Counted from the stretch's first letter, positions 44,306 to 53,617 are shown. The stretch is 64,000 bases of DNA from Sunxiuqinia indica (GCF_009847015.1 NZ_WVEM01000002.1:1-64000), one strand, 5' to 3'. Numbers and translations: made by a program. The notes: generated by a model not told the origin, from the letters alone.

Positions 44306-45614
44306 CCTTGTATTTAAATGCCTGTTCGGTCATCCTCTCAAATACGGTGCGCCAGCCCGCCCATTCTCCTTGATCACTCAGACTTTCATTATGCCATAAA
44401 CTTATAAAAGTTCCGCCATAATTTCGAATTTCGCCCATTAATTTCTCAATTATCGTCAGGGCTTCATCCGGGGTAAGCTTCAGGTAGTTTTTTAAGGTAA
44501 CATCCATCAATTGGAACGGATGAATTCGCAATTGAGTTGGCACGTCTTTTTTTAAGTCGTAAAACCAAAATGAGTTTGAGGTTCCCGCCCGGAAACCCAC
44601 TTGGTCCGCATATCCCATGGTGTAGTCGTTGGTTATTCCGGCACTGATTAAACGGCGATATGTTTTAGGGAGTTCGAGTCGAAGAAAATGTTGGCGTGAT
44701 GATTTAACATCGTTGTGTGTGATTTGCTCCAGAGTTTGAATTTCTTTGGTGAGTTCTCTTCGGTTTCTGGTTGAACGGTAGGAGGGGTGAATGGATACCC
44801 TGCAGAATGAATTTAAATCGCGCACCAACTGTCTTAATTGTTCATTTTTGGGAGATATATTCCGGTCATATTTGCCGGGCTTACCAAGTAATACAAAAAA
44901 ATGCAACAGGTCTTTATGTTCTTTGTATTGATTGCAAACATAGTTGTAGGTGTCGTACGGATCTTCTTTTTCGCCCCGGATAACTTTTAGCCGTTCCTGG
45001 ATTTGCTGCCGATCGCCTTTTATAACTCCCTTGGCAAGTGCTCCAAGTGTGCGCTTCCAGCTTTTGTTTTTATATGCCCATGCATTGTCAATATCAATGG
45101 TTGAAAGAAAATCAAACCGGGGAGGGCGGTAGTCAAATTCGGGATAATGCAACTTAATTTTTTGTGCGATTAGCTGTGCCCATTGATTAACAATTGGTTT
45201 ATCTAGCAGATGATTGCGATATAAGATGCTGTGATGAGACGGATATCTGCGATGTTTATCGAGTTGGCGCATCAGGTATTCCTCGTATCTGCTGATGATG
45301 AAAAAGCTGGCTGCGAAAGGATCGAAAGGTAAAAATGAACTGGCTGAGGATTCAAAAAAATACACTTCATTGTTAAACGAAATGGGGGCAAGGGTTTGAT
45401 AGCATATTTTACGTTGAAATAAGATCGGGTGAGGATGGATTTTTAATGGGCAGTCCAGCTTGAGACCGGAGTAGTTTAGTTTAGGCTGATCACTTTCGTC
45501 AAATTCCTGCAAATCAGTTGTCAATTTCAATTCAATGTCCAGAATTTCTTCGAAAATAAATTCGAAAGTATATTCTAGCCGATTGGTTATTTCCTGAGTA
45601 TAAACTAAAAGCAT
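44286..45614 (-). CDS. Polysaccharide deacetylase-like protein (DUF7033 type)
   Basis: A 442-residue protein. The N-terminal part (about 1-120, with SSFLPFDPFAASFFIISRYEEYL) matches the leading domain I know from DUF7033-containing proteins of Bacteroidota. The C-terminal part is a diverged deacetylase barrel: DFLSTIDIDNAWAYKN takes the place of the DD motif, SIHPSYRS the HxxxH motif and GGTFISLWHNESLSD the final segment. Its enzymatic activity is uncertain because the first motif differs from TFDDG. It lies 9 bp after radC and overlaps the FemAB-like gene. Confidence 0.78.
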   Translation of the reverse strand: MLLVYTQEITNRLEYTFEFIFEEILDIELKLTTDLQEFDESDQPKLNYSGLKLDCPLKIHPHPILFQRKICYQTLAPISFNNEVYFFESSASSFLPFDPFAASFFIISRYEEYLMRQLDKHRRYPSHHSILYRNHLLDKPIVNQWAQLIAQKIKLHYPEFDYRPPRFDFLSTIDIDNAWAYKNKSWKRTLGALAKGVIKGDRQQIQERLKVIRGEKEDPYDTYNYVCNQYKEHKDLLHFFVLLGKPGKYDRNISPKNEQLRQLVRDLNSFCRVSIHPSYRSTRNRRELTKEIQTLEQITHNDVKSSRQHFLRLELPKTYRRLISAGITNDYTMGYADQVGFRAGTSNSFWFYDLKKDVPTQLRIHPFQLMDVTLKNYLKLTPDEALTIIEKLMGEIRNYGGTFISLWHNESLSDQGEWAGWRTVFERMTEQAFKYKDEQVKS

Positions 45615-45623
45615 CTTTTTTGA

Positions 45624-46313
45624 TTAAAGTAAACCTTCATCCGTGAAGCTAAGATACTGATCGTGCGCAATAATTACATGGTCGAGTACCGTAATTTCCA
45701 TTATTTCGGCTGCTGATTTTATTTTCTGAGTCACTTTTTTGTCGGCATCACTGGCCATGATGTTGCCCGAAGGGTGGTTGTGGCATAAAATCATGGAGCA
45801 CGCTAATTTTTCAAGCGCTGTTTTTAAGATTAGTTTGACATCGATCACCGTTCCGGTAATGCCACCTTGGCTCACCATGAATTTATCGATCACCGTATTG
45901 GATCGGTTGAGCAGCAAGATCCAAAATTCTTCGTGAGGAAGATCTTCAAGCAGTGGGCGAAAATAACTGGCCGCATCGCTGCTGTTTGTGATGATTGTTT
46001 TTGCTGATGCACCATTTTCCTTTCTTCGTCGGCCGAGCTCCAGCGCAGCCATAATATTTACGGCTTTGGCTTCACCTATTCCGTTAAACTTCAGTAAATA
46101 GGAAGCATCCTTTTTACTGAGTAAAGAAAGATCGTTGTTAACCGTTAAAAGAATGCGGCGGGAGAGTTCAACAGCCGATTCCTTCGAGTTTCCTGATCCG
46201 ATTAAAATGGCGATTAGTTCAGCCTCGGAGAGTGAGCGTGTGCCATTGGTTAGTAGTTTCTCACGAGGACGGTCTTCCACAGCCCACTCTTTAATGCTCG
46301 GTTTCTTATACAT
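45624..46313 (-). CDS. radC: RadC-family JAMM-domain protein
   Basis: A 229-residue protein with an N-terminal helix-hairpin-helix part (FNGIGEAKAVNIMAALELGRR, cited here as FNGIGEAKA) and the JAB/JAMM metalloprotease-like site: Glu 128/129 in LPHEEFW and the metal set His 178, His 180, Ser 188 and Asp 191 in HNHPSGN...SDAD. Originally annotated as DNA repair, its real function is unsettled. It heads the operon with the two deacetylases and the acyltransferase; the link is probably positional. Confidence 0.93.
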   Translation of the reverse strand: MYKKPSIKEWAVEDRPREKLLTNGTRSLSEAELIAILIGSGNSKESAVELSRRILLTVNNDLSLLSKKDASYLLKFNGIGEAKAVNIMAALELGRRRKENGASAKTIITNSSDAASYFRPLLEDLPHEEFWILLLNRSNTVIDKFMVSQGGITGTVIDVKLILKTALEKLACSMILCHNHPSGNIMASDADKKVTQKIKSAAEIMEITVLDHVIIAHDQYLSFTDEGLL

Positions 46314-46393
46314 TGTTGCTCTTCTGTTTCATTGGTAATAAACTAAGTTATGAAGAATGAAACAAATCCGAAAGCAACAGCTTCAGTTTAGAG

Positions 46394-46430
46394 CAAAAAA
46401 AAAACCTCTTCAATTGCTGAAGAGGTTTTT
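46394..46430 (-). terminator. Terminator of rpsT
   Basis: A perfect 13-bp stem (46400-46412 with 46418-46430, loop ATTGC) preceded on the plus strand by a run of A, which is a T-run on the minus strand. Confidence 0.88.
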
Positions 46431-46450
46431 AATTATATCTTGTGTGTTAC

Positions 46451-46702
46451 TTATAACTTGCTAACGTGAGCAGCTAATTTTGATTTCAAATTGGCAGCTT
46501 TATTCTTATGAATCAAGTTCTTTTTAGCCAATCGGTCGATCATCGAAACAACTTTAGGATACTCTACGGCCGCAGCGTCTTTTTCGCTTATTGCACGCAA
46601 ATCGCGAACTGCATTACGCATCGTTTTCGTAAAGTACTTGTTGTGTACTTTCTTTTTTTCGTCTTGACGAATTCTTTTCTTAGCAGATTGATGATGTGCC
46701 AT
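46451..46702 (-). CDS. rpsT: 30S ribosomal protein S20
   Basis: An 83-residue basic, helical protein of the small ribosomal subunit. It begins MAHHQSAKKRIRQDEKKK and contains the typical NKAANLKSKLAAHV ending. It is downstream of tRNA-Glu on the same strand and probably shares its promoter; a terminator follows its stop codon. Confidence 0.96.
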   Translation of the reverse strand: MAHHQSAKKRIRQDEKKKVHNKYFTKTMRNAVRDLRAISEKDAAAVEYPKVVSMIDRLAKKNLIHKNKAANLKSKLAAHVSKL

Positions 46703-46730
46703 TTTTGTTTCTTCTGATAAATAAATTAAG

Positions 46731-46802
46731 TAGCCCGTAGGGGATTCGAACCCCTGCTACCAGGATGAAAACCTGGCGTCCTAACCCCTAGACGAACGGG
46801 CC
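46731..46802 (-). tRNA. tRNA-Glu (anticodon TTC)
   Basis: The minus strand folds into a full cloverleaf of 72 nt: acceptor GGCCCGT/ACGGGCT with G1-T72 wobble, D arm with GGGGTTAGGAC, anticodon stem CCAGG/CCTGG around TTTTCAT (anticodon TTC), and a T arm AGGGGTTCGAATCCCCT. The 3' CCA is not encoded. A clean promoter lies 29 bp upstream. Confidence 0.96.
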
Positions 46803-46831
46803 ATCATTTTCTTTCCCTGAAATTGGGACTG

Positions 46832-46862
46832 CAAAAATAAATCAAATTTTGAAGTCGCCAAA
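46832..46862 (-). promoter_or_regulatory. Bacteroidota-type promoter for tRNA-Glu and rpsT
   Basis: On the minus strand TTTG (46862-46859) is followed after exactly 19 bp by TATTTTTG (46839-46832). This is the best match in the window to the TTTG-N19-TAnnTTTG consensus. Confidence 0.75.
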
Positions 46863-46980
46863 TGTTTTGTCAGGATTTTTACTGAAATTTTGCATCCTCT
46901 ACTTTTAGAAGTGCTGTTTTTGATTTCAGCGATGCAAAGAAATGGAAGTTTTTTCTAAAATCAAATAAAAACTTGAAAAA

Positions 46981-47922
46981 TTATTTCCACTCGACAATTG
47001 TTCCTCTTTTCTCATTCAGAAGTTCGTTGGGCATCGCTGCATGAATTTCCTTCCATAACAGATCAATGAGCTTGTTTTTCGCAAAATGGCGTGAGTAAAC
47101 TAAGCTCACTTCTCGAATCGGAGTTACGTCGCTAAAATGCCGAACATGACTTTTCCGGTTTTCGCCCATCTCCACCGACGCTAATTCGGGAATCAGTGTA
47201 ATTCCGCCTTCTTTGTCAATAATGTTCATTAGGGTTTCCAACGAACCGGCTTCAAAATAAAATGGAAGTGCTTCATTGGATGCCCCTTTAAAAGAGCAAA
47301 GATTAATGACCTGGTGGCGGAAGCAATGACCATCGCTCAATAGCCAAATTTCAGGGGTCGCAATTTCTTTAACTTTGATGTTTGGCTTGTCGTGAAGAGG
47401 ATGGTTTTGGTGTGAATAAAGCAGCATTTCTTCGTAAAATATTGGTCTTTCATTGATTCGTTCTTCTTTAAGCGGCGTCACCAATATGCCAACATCAAGC
47501 AGGTCTCGTTGCAAATGATCAACAATATTTTCGGTGGTTAACTCCTGCACCGTGATTTGTATATTTGGATATTTTCGTTTGTAATTGCCAATAAACAAGG
47601 GTAGTAGGTACGGAGCTAGTGTTGGGATAATGCCAATTTTGAGTTCTCCGGAGATTAGGTTTTTGTGATCCTTGACAATGTCGTTTACCTTTTCGGTTTC
47701 CTGCAGAACAATACGCGATTGTTCGATAATGCGTTTGCCAACATCGGTTGGGATTAGCGGTTGCTTACTGCGGTCGAAGATGATGATTTCTAAATCTTCT
47801 TCCAGCTTTTTAATTTGCATGCTTAGGGTTGGCTGTGTGATAAAGCAGTGTTCGGCAGCCCGGCCAAAATGTCTGAACGTATCAACAGCAACAATATATT
47901 CCAACTGTGTTAGCGTGATCAT
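46981..47922 (-). CDS. oxyR: OxyR-type LysR regulator of peroxide response
   Basis: A 313-residue LysR-family activator. The N-terminal helix-turn-helix (ITQPTLSMQIKKLEEDL) is followed by the substrate-binding-like sensor domain. The redox pair that senses hydrogen peroxide is conserved as Cys 200 and Cys 209 in LSDGHCFRHQVINLCS, equivalent to Cys 199/208 of E. coli OxyR. This indicates defence against peroxide in an organism exposed to oxygen at times. It follows the SpoU-type gene by 47 bp on the same strand. Confidence 0.93.
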   Translation of the reverse strand: MITLTQLEYIVAVDTFRHFGRAAEHCFITQPTLSMQIKKLEEDLEIIIFDRSKQPLIPTDVGKRIIEQSRIVLQETEKVNDIVKDHKNLISGELKIGIIPTLAPYLLPLFIGNYKRKYPNIQITVQELTTENIVDHLQRDLLDVGILVTPLKEERINERPIFYEEMLLYSHQNHPLHDKPNIKVKEIATPEIWLLSDGHCFRHQVINLCSFKGASNEALPFYFEAGSLETLMNIIDKEGGITLIPELASVEMGENRKSHVRHFSDVTPIREVSLVYSRHFAKNKLIDLLWKEIHAAMPNELLNEKRGTIVEWK

Positions 47923-47969
47923 GGTTTTTTGTGTTTAATCTGGTTAAAAGTAGAAAAAATAGATGAAAA

Positions 47970-48488
47970 CTAATCGTGGGGGCTGAAAAGTTGTTGGCGT
48001 TGCCATTCAAAAAGTCCTACGGCCAGCGCATGCGAAATATTCATTGATTTGCATTTACCAGTCATTGGAATGTGGACGCTCTGTGCACATTGTTTAATCA
48101 GCTCTGTTGGCAGACCGTGCGTCTCACTTCCTAAAATATAAGCAATCTGGTCAGGCAATTTAGTTGTGAACAGGTTGGTAGACTGCTCGTTGGTTTCAAT
48201 GGCAACTAGTCGGTATTTTAGTGGCAGACTAGTGATAAATTCTTTTGAACTCATCCATTTTAGTTGGATGTTTTTGTAGCTCATCCCGGCTGTTTTCTTG
48301 ATCGAACTTTCGCGTTTCGGATTTTCATCATCCAAGATAATCAGGCTATCACCACCAATATTATCAACCAGTCGCATTAAGCTCCCTACGTTTTGCGGGT
48401 TTTTCACTTTCCAAGCAGCAACAATCGGTTTGTTTACTATATCAGGGTAGTGTTGTGACCTAAAAAAAGCGACTGAATTTGTTTCCAT
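47970..48488 (-). CDS. SpoU/TrmH-family RNA 2'-O-ribose methyltransferase
   Basis: A 172-residue SPOUT methyltransferase acting on tRNA or rRNA. The three motifs are visible: KNPQNVGSLMRLVDNIG near residue 30 (motif 1), YILGSETHGLP (motif 2) and IPMTGKCKSMNISHALAVGLFEW (motif 3; landmark CKSMNISHA), with the knotted SAM site. The target nucleotide cannot be read. Divergent from the lipoprotein gene at 48560. Confidence 0.9.
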   Translation of the reverse strand: METNSVAFFRSQHYPDIVNKPIVAAWKVKNPQNVGSLMRLVDNIGGDSLIILDDENPKRESSIKKTAGMSYKNIQLKWMSSKEFITSLPLKYRLVAIETNEQSTNLFTTKLPDQIAYILGSETHGLPTELIKQCAQSVHIPMTGKCKSMNISHALAVGLFEWQRQQLFSPHD

Positions 48489-48559
48489 CCTGATAATTAT
48501 TAATTTTCTTTGATGTTGAATTTACGAAGGAAATTATTTTAAAGCATTTGTACATGATT

Positions 48560-49342
48560 ATGAACCGAGTTTTTTTTGTCATTCTGCTTTCCAGTCTGTT
48601 GTTTTCCTGCGGAAAATCGGAAAAAGAATTAGCTGCCGAAAAATTGCAACTTGCCCAAAGTTTGTATGAGTCAGGCGATACAACAGATGCTTTGATGCAG
48701 CTGGATACGATTCAGCAGTTTTACAAGGGAGCCATTCAGGCGGTTGTTAATGCGAGTCAGTTTGAGAAGAAAATTTATGCCGATTTGCTTTATCGGGCAC
48801 AAGATGAAATGGACTCGCTGAACGTTAAATTCGAAAAATTAGAAAGTAAGTTTGTCACCGAAAAAACTGAGTTTGATCGCTATACACAATACATTCACAA
48901 ACGCCAGCAATTTGAAGGTCGGTGGGATAAGTCCTTTATTCAGATTCATTTAGACGAGCGTGGCGACTTATACATATCAAGCAACTATTATGGCGACAAG
49001 TGGTTAAACCATGTTGCGTTGCGGGTTTATGACAACGACCTTCAGGCTAAAACAGACACCGTTCCCTTGGAGAACGTACTGAATCACCACAGCGATTTTT
49101 TAGATACTAAATGGGAAAAAGTAAGCTATCGTAATGGTGCCGATAATGGCGTTATTGAGTTTATTGCCCAACATGCCGATCGAAATTTGAAGGCTGTTTT
49201 CCTTGGAACCCGCTATTATTACATCATACTTGAAACGTATGATAAACAAGCAATAAAAGATGCGCTGGCACTTTCAAAAGCTCTGAAAAGTAAAGCAAAG
49301 CTAGAGAAGAAAATTCAGTCGCTTCAATCAAAAGTTGGGTAA
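48560..49342 (+). CDS. Lipoprotein with N-terminal coiled coil, function unknown
   Basis: A 260-residue lipoprotein. The start is placed at the ATG at 48560 (MNRVFFVILLSSLLFSCGKS); ATG at 48554 and a TTG at 48548 are also in frame. The lipobox LLFSC gives lipidation at about residue 17. Residues 20-100 are helical with a TPR-like look (AEKLQLAQSLYESGDTTDAL, landmark) leading into a coiled coil, and the C-terminal half is mainly beta strand (IQIHLDERGDLYISSNYYG). No known family recognised. Its stop codon is 4 bp from the converging ppk stop. Confidence 0.8.
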   Translation: MNRVFFVILLSSLLFSCGKSEKELAAEKLQLAQSLYESGDTTDALMQLDTIQQFYKGAIQAVVNASQFEKKIYADLLYRAQDEMDSLNVKFEKLESKFVTEKTEFDRYTQYIHKRQQFEGRWDKSFIQIHLDERGDLYISSNYYGDKWLNHVALRVYDNDLQAKTDTVPLENVLNHHSDFLDTKWEKVSYRNGADNGVIEFIAQHADRNLKAVFLGTRYYYIILETYDKQAIKDALALSKALKSKAKLEKKIQSLQSKVG

Positions 49343-49346
49343 GAGT

Positions 49347-51743
49347 TTACCGGATTCGCTCGATTTGCTCTGGTGGCTGTGCCAAAATCGCTTTTTTACC
49401 GTTAATAACGATTGGGCGTTGCAGCAGGCGAGGGTTTTCCGACAGGATTTTCATCCATTCCTCATCGCTGATTTCTTTGTCTTTGTACTCTGTCTTGTAT
49501 AGCTCTTCCTGTTTGCGAACCAAGTCGATAGGAGCCATCCCGGACTTCTGAGTTATTTTTCGAATTTCGTCAGGCGTGATTCCGTCTTTCATATAGGTTC
49601 GTACGTCTGCTTTGTAGCCGTTCTCCTCCAGGTATTTTAAGCCCGCACGACTTTTTGAACAACGGGGATTGTGATAAATTTTCATAGCAACTAAGTGTTT
49701 TTCCTTGATGTATTGATAGTAATCTTCCTGTGACCTGATACGTCCTTCCATGTGCTGCCTGCTGTAGTTGTTTGAAAGTTCGTTGTCGAGAACCCGTGAT
49801 TTGGTGTTGTCGCGCAATTGTATTTTTAACATTTCACGCAGTTCATTTTTCAAGTCTTCGTTATAAATTGGGCATGCTACTTCGATCCTCCGGTTGAGGT
49901 TACGTGGCATCCAATCCGCCGAAGAGATATATATTTTCTCGTCACCACCATTTCCGAACAGGAAAATTCGCGAGTGTTCCAGGTATTTATCTACGATACT
50001 AATGGCCTCGATGTTTTCACTGACTCCTTCCAATTCCGTTTTCAAACCAAAAATACCGCGAACAATTAGTCTGATTTTTACACCTGCTTTAGCTGCTTTA
50101 TAAAGCTTGTTCATCATGTCCGGATCGATCAGACTATTCATTTTCAAAACCATGAAACCGCGCTTTCCTGCTTTGGTTATGGCAATTTCATTATCAATCA
50201 TGTCCTCGAAAAAGTGGCGCATAGCAAATGGGCTAATAACGAGGTGATTGTAGCTGCTGATTCGGTAATTGTGTTTGAAAAAACTGAAAAGTTGTGCTAC
50301 TTCATCGGCAATTCGAGGATCTGCTGTTAGCAGTCCGTCGTCGCCATATACTTTGGCGGTTCCTTCGTGGAAATTCCCTGTTCCAACATAGGCATAATTC
50401 CGGTAGGTGTTTTTCTCTTTGCGCTTGATCCAGGCTAACTTACTATGTACCTTCAATCCGGGCACACCGTTCACAACATGAGCTCCTTCATCCTGAAGCT
50501 TGTTAGACCAAAAAATGTTGGCTTCCTCATCGAAACGAGCTTGCAATTCAATGACCACCGTTACTTTTTTTCCATTTCTGATCGCATTGAGCAGGGCATT
50601 TACAACCCGGGAATTACCGGCAACCCGGTAAATCGTGATTCCTATTTCTTTAACTTTTGGGTCGATTGCCGCCTCGCGAAGCAAATCTAAAAAGTGGCTG
50701 AAACTTTGATAGGGATAATGAAGCATGATATCCTTCTTGCGTAGTTTCTTTAGGATGCTTTCATGCTGTTTCAATTCCTTGTGCCGAATCGGAGTGAGCT
50801 TTTTATAATAATGATCAGCCTGTCCGATTTCAGGGAAGTTCATAAAATCTTTGTGATTATGGTATTTCCCACCCGGAATCTGGTTGTCGGGATCCAATTT
50901 CATCTTTTTGTTGATGAAACTGAGTAAATCATCGGGTATTTCTTTGTCGTAAAGTAAGCGTACCGGTGTCCCTACTTTTCTCTTCTTCAAACCTGCTTCC
51001 ATTTTCTCAACAAAGCTTTTGGAGATGTCGTCATCAATGTCGAGCTCCGCATCACGGGTTACTTTTATGGTGTAGGCTTCAAAGTGGTCGTAGTTGAATA
51101 AGGGAAAAATGTCGGGCATGCTGTATCGAATTACGTCGTCCAATAGCATGACAAATTTCTTCCCGTCCTTTTCAGGCAAAACTACAAACCGAGACATGGA
51201 AAGGTCGGGCACGCGTACCAGCGCATAAGCGAATTTATCGGGTCGTTCCTTCATCGACAGTTTTATGGCCAGGTAAACTGAACGATCGCGCAGGTATGGA
51301 AATTTACTTTCCTTGCTCAACATGATCGGAATTAAGTTGGGAAGCAGCTTTTCCTTGAAGAAGTTTTTGATGAAAACGATTTGCTCCGGCTCCAGATCCG
51401 TTTCATCAATCATGAAAATGTTTTCCTGGTTTAATTCCTTGATGATTTTACGAAATACCTCCTGAGATCGTTTTTGATGTCCGACCACAGTTTCCATAAT
51501 TTTTTCATGAAGCTCATCAGGCTTAATGTTTCCAATTAAAGATTCATCATTCCCAAAATCAACCATTCTTCGCACTGATGCTACGCGGACCCGGAAAAAT
51601 TCATCAAGGTTGTTGGAGAAAATACCGACAAAGCGAATTCGTTCAAATAAAGGTACTGAGGGATCTTCTGCTTCCTGCAATACTCGCGCATTAAAGGACA
51701 GCCAGCTAATTTCTCGATTTATGAATGGTTCGATCTTTTTCAT
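49347..51743 (-). CDS. ppk1: Polyphosphate kinase 1 fused to an ArsC-family domain
   Basis: Residues 1-686 are a complete PPK1, which makes and remodels polyphosphate from ATP. The catalytic His 433 is in VPGLKVHSKLAW, the second conserved His 590 is in YLEHSRIFLFG, and the PLD-like phosphate-binding regions (residues about 370-405 and 555-610) are intact. After a three-residue linker (LVA) the frame continues from Met 687 into a whole 112-residue arsenate-reductase-family domain with the active Cys 695 in HNPRCSKSR, Arg in LVRKQEELY and RPIVINGKKA; the last Arg of the family triad appears as Gln (LAQPPE). The two parts are normally separate genes. The linker DNA CACTTAGTTGCTATG contains an out-of-frame TAG, so a one-base change could have joined them. 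Confidence 0.88.
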   Translation of the reverse strand: MKKIEPFINREISWLSFNARVLQEAEDPSVPLFERIRFVGIFSNNLDEFFRVRVASVRRMVDFGNDESLIGNIKPDELHEKIMETVVGHQKRSQEVFRKIIKELNQENIFMIDETDLEPEQIVFIKNFFKEKLLPNLIPIMLSKESKFPYLRDRSVYLAIKLSMKERPDKFAYALVRVPDLSMSRFVVLPEKDGKKFVMLLDDVIRYSMPDIFPLFNYDHFEAYTIKVTRDAELDIDDDISKSFVEKMEAGLKKRKVGTPVRLLYDKEIPDDLLSFINKKMKLDPDNQIPGGKYHNHKDFMNFPEIGQADHYYKKLTPIRHKELKQHESILKKLRKKDIMLHYPYQSFSHFLDLLREAAIDPKVKEIGITIYRVAGNSRVVNALLNAIRNGKKVTVVIELQARFDEEANIFWSNKLQDEGAHVVNGVPGLKVHSKLAWIKRKEKNTYRNYAYVGTGNFHEGTAKVYGDDGLLTADPRIADEVAQLFSFFKHNYRISSYNHLVISPFAMRHFFEDMIDNEIAITKAGKRGFMVLKMNSLIDPDMMNKLYKAAKAGVKIRLIVRGIFGLKTELEGVSENIEAISIVDKYLEHSRIFLFGNGGDEKIYISSADWMPRNLNRRIEVACPIYNEDLKNELREMLKIQLRDNTKSRVLDNELSNNYSRQHMEGRIRSQEDYYQYIKEKHLVAMKIYHNPRCSKSRAGLKYLEENGYKADVRTYMKDGITPDEIRKITQKSGMAPIDLVRKQEELYKTEYKDKEISDEEWMKILSENPRLLQRPIVINGKKAILAQPPEQIERIR

Positions 51744-51896
51744 ACAGGTAATTACTTCTTTTTAATTGCAACATCTGGAGCTAGCCCAGGATAATCATAC
51801 TCTTGTGTGTAACGACTTATCCATGCTCGTTTTGTGTTCAACAAGTTCTACTAACTAGAAGCCCCAAAGCATTTAAAATGTTTAAGACTTTTAAAT

Positions 51897-52508
51897 TTAT
51901 CCCTCTAAAAATAACAAAGTTCGAGCGTTTTCCAGCAGTTCAGCTACCTTGTTATCCAATTTTAATGCTGAAAATGGGATAATTTCGCCAGGAGGGTTCT
52001 GCAAATTTTTATTGATTGTGAGTTCCCACCATCCAACATGGTGCCACTGATTTAATTTATAGCCAATATCGCGGTACTCTGTCATTTTCTGAAATCCCAT
52101 GGATTCGTGCAAGGCAATGCTCCCTTGGTTGGGCAAGGTGATGACGCCAAAAAGTTTGACAAAGCCTTGCAAGTTGAGTATGGGGATGAGTGCTCCATAA
52201 AGTGCTTTGGCAATGTTTTGTCTCCGGAAATTGGGGTGCACATAAACCGACACTTCCCGATCCCAACGATAGGCAGCCCGACTTCGATAGGCAGAAGCAT
52301 AGGCGTAACCGGCTATTTCTCCATCGATTTCGCAAACCAGATAGGGACACTCTTCCAAAGTAGTGGTTATCCGGTTTTTGAAATCTTCCAGACTCGGAAC
52401 TTCTTCCTCAAAGGTAGCTGCCGAGTTAAGGATAAATGGCTTGTAAATTTCCAGTATTTGTTTGGAATCCTCTGGCCTCGCAATGCGAATATATTTATTT
52501 TTCTTCAC
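51897..52508 (-). CDS. GNAT acetyltransferase, phosphinothricin-acetyltransferase-like
   Basis: A 203-residue GNAT enzyme. It starts with [20 protein letters not shown] and has the acetyl-CoA-binding loop [16 protein letters not shown] (about residues 90-105; consensus Q/RxxGxG/A, here RRQNIAKA) and a final [16 protein letters not shown], the usual layout of the Pat/MnaT subgroup that acetylates amino-acid-like substrates. Residues beyond 170 form an extension. Its start codon overlaps the end of prfB by 14 bp, so it is translated from the same mRNA. Confidence 0.85.
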   Translation of the reverse strand: MKKNKYIRIARPEDSKQILEIYKPFILNSAATFEEEVPSLEDFKNRITTTLEECPYLVCEIDGEIAGYAYASAYRSRAAYRWDREVSVYVHPNFRRQNIAKALYGALIPILNLQGFVKLFGVITLPNQGSIALHESMGFQKMTEYRDIGYKLNQWHHVGWWELTINKNLQNPPGEIIPFSALKLDNKVAELLENARTLLFLEG

Positions 52509-53587
52509 TGAATTCCATTAAGTAGGCCTTCATAAAGCCGTCGATTTCGCCGTCTAAAACGGCTTGTACATTGCCGGTTTCGTAACTTGTTCGCACGTCT
52601 TTAACCATTTTATAGGGTTGCAAAACGTATGAGCGAATCTGAGAGCCCCATTCAATTTTTTTCTTTTGCGATTCTATTTGCATTTCTGCCTCCCGTAATT
52701 TTCGCAGTTCCAGTTCATAGAGCTGCGACTTCAGCAGACGCATCGCGTTTTCCTTGTTGCCCAATTGAGATCGACTTTCGGTGTTTTCAATGATGATACC
52801 TGTCGGAGCATGTCGCAGCCGAACTCCGGTTTCAACTTTATTCACATTTTGTCCACCGGCACCTCCCGATCGAAAGGTGTCCCAGGTAATGTCAGATGGA
52901 TTGATCTCAATTTCAATCGAATCATCAACCAAAGGAGCAATGAAAACTGATGTGAACGAAGTCATTCGCTTATTTTGAGCATTGAATGGTGATAGCCGAA
53001 CGAGCCGGTGAACACCATTTTCACTTTTCAGGTAGCCGTAGGCATAATCGCCTTCAAACTCGATGGTACAGCTTTTCACACCAACTTCATCGCCGGCATT
53101 ATATTCTGCTACTTTAACTTTGTAGCCTTCTTTTTCGCCCCAACGCATGTACATGCGCATCAGCATTTCGGCCCAGTCGTTGCTTTCGGTTCCGCCAGCT
53201 CCTGCATTTATTCGAAGAATGGCACCAAGCCGATCTTCTTCTTTACGAAGCATGTTCCGCGTTTCCAGCTCTTCAATATAGGTCAGTGTTTTTTTGTATT
53301 GAGCATCTGTTTCTTCCTCGCTGGCTTCTTCAGCTTCAAAAAATTCGTAAATCACCTGCAAGTCTTCTAGTGCCTGGTGGATCTTTTCATAACCATCAGT
53401 CCATGCTTTAATGGATCGGATGGTTTTCATCTGTTGCTCAGCTTCTTTGGGGTTTGTCCAGAAGTCTGGATCCTGAGTTTTAAGTTCTTCTTCTTTGAGT
53501 TGAATTATTTTTGCATCGTAGTCAAAGATGCCTCCTCAGCGCATCCCGGCGCTCTGCAAGCTCTTTGAGCTGCTCATTCTGAATCAT
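52495..53587 (-). CDS. prfB: Peptide chain release factor 2 with programmed +1 frameshift
   Basis: Terminates translation at UGA and UAA. Translation starts at the ATG at 53587, reads 21 codons to an in-frame UGA (53524-53522), shifts +1 on CTT-TGA-C and continues to 52495, giving 363 residues in total. The second frame alone looks like a 5'-truncated protein starting at 53430. Both functional motifs are present: SPF ([11 protein letters not shown]), which reads the stop codon, and GGQ ([15 protein letters not shown]), which triggers peptide release. The frameshift makes the gene autoregulatory: low RF2 favours the shift. Confidence 0.96.
53521..53536 (-). promoter_or_regulatory. prfB recoding signal (Shine-Dalgarno-like stimulator and slippery stop)
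   Basis: On the minus strand AGGAGG (53536-53531) is followed by CAT and then CTTTGAC (53527-53521). This equals the classic prfB arrangement of a stimulator 3 nt before CTT-UGA-C, with the zero-frame stop at the UGA. Confidence 0.95.
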
Positions 53588-53609
53588 TTTTTTTGTTTTT
53601 AGTTGAACA

Positions 53610-53617
53610 CAAAAATA
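53610..53617 (-). promoter_or_regulatory. -7 element of prfB
   Basis: On the minus strand the bases read TATTTTTG, a perfect TAnnTTTG box 22 bp before the prfB ATG. GTTG lies 20 bp further upstream as a possible -33 element. Confidence 0.55.

Noticed and set aside
49347-49685. Separate arsC gene starting at 49685
   Set aside because: The reading frame is continuous with ppk1 without a stop, so it is reported as a fusion; a separate gene remains the alternative if the junction is a sequencing error.
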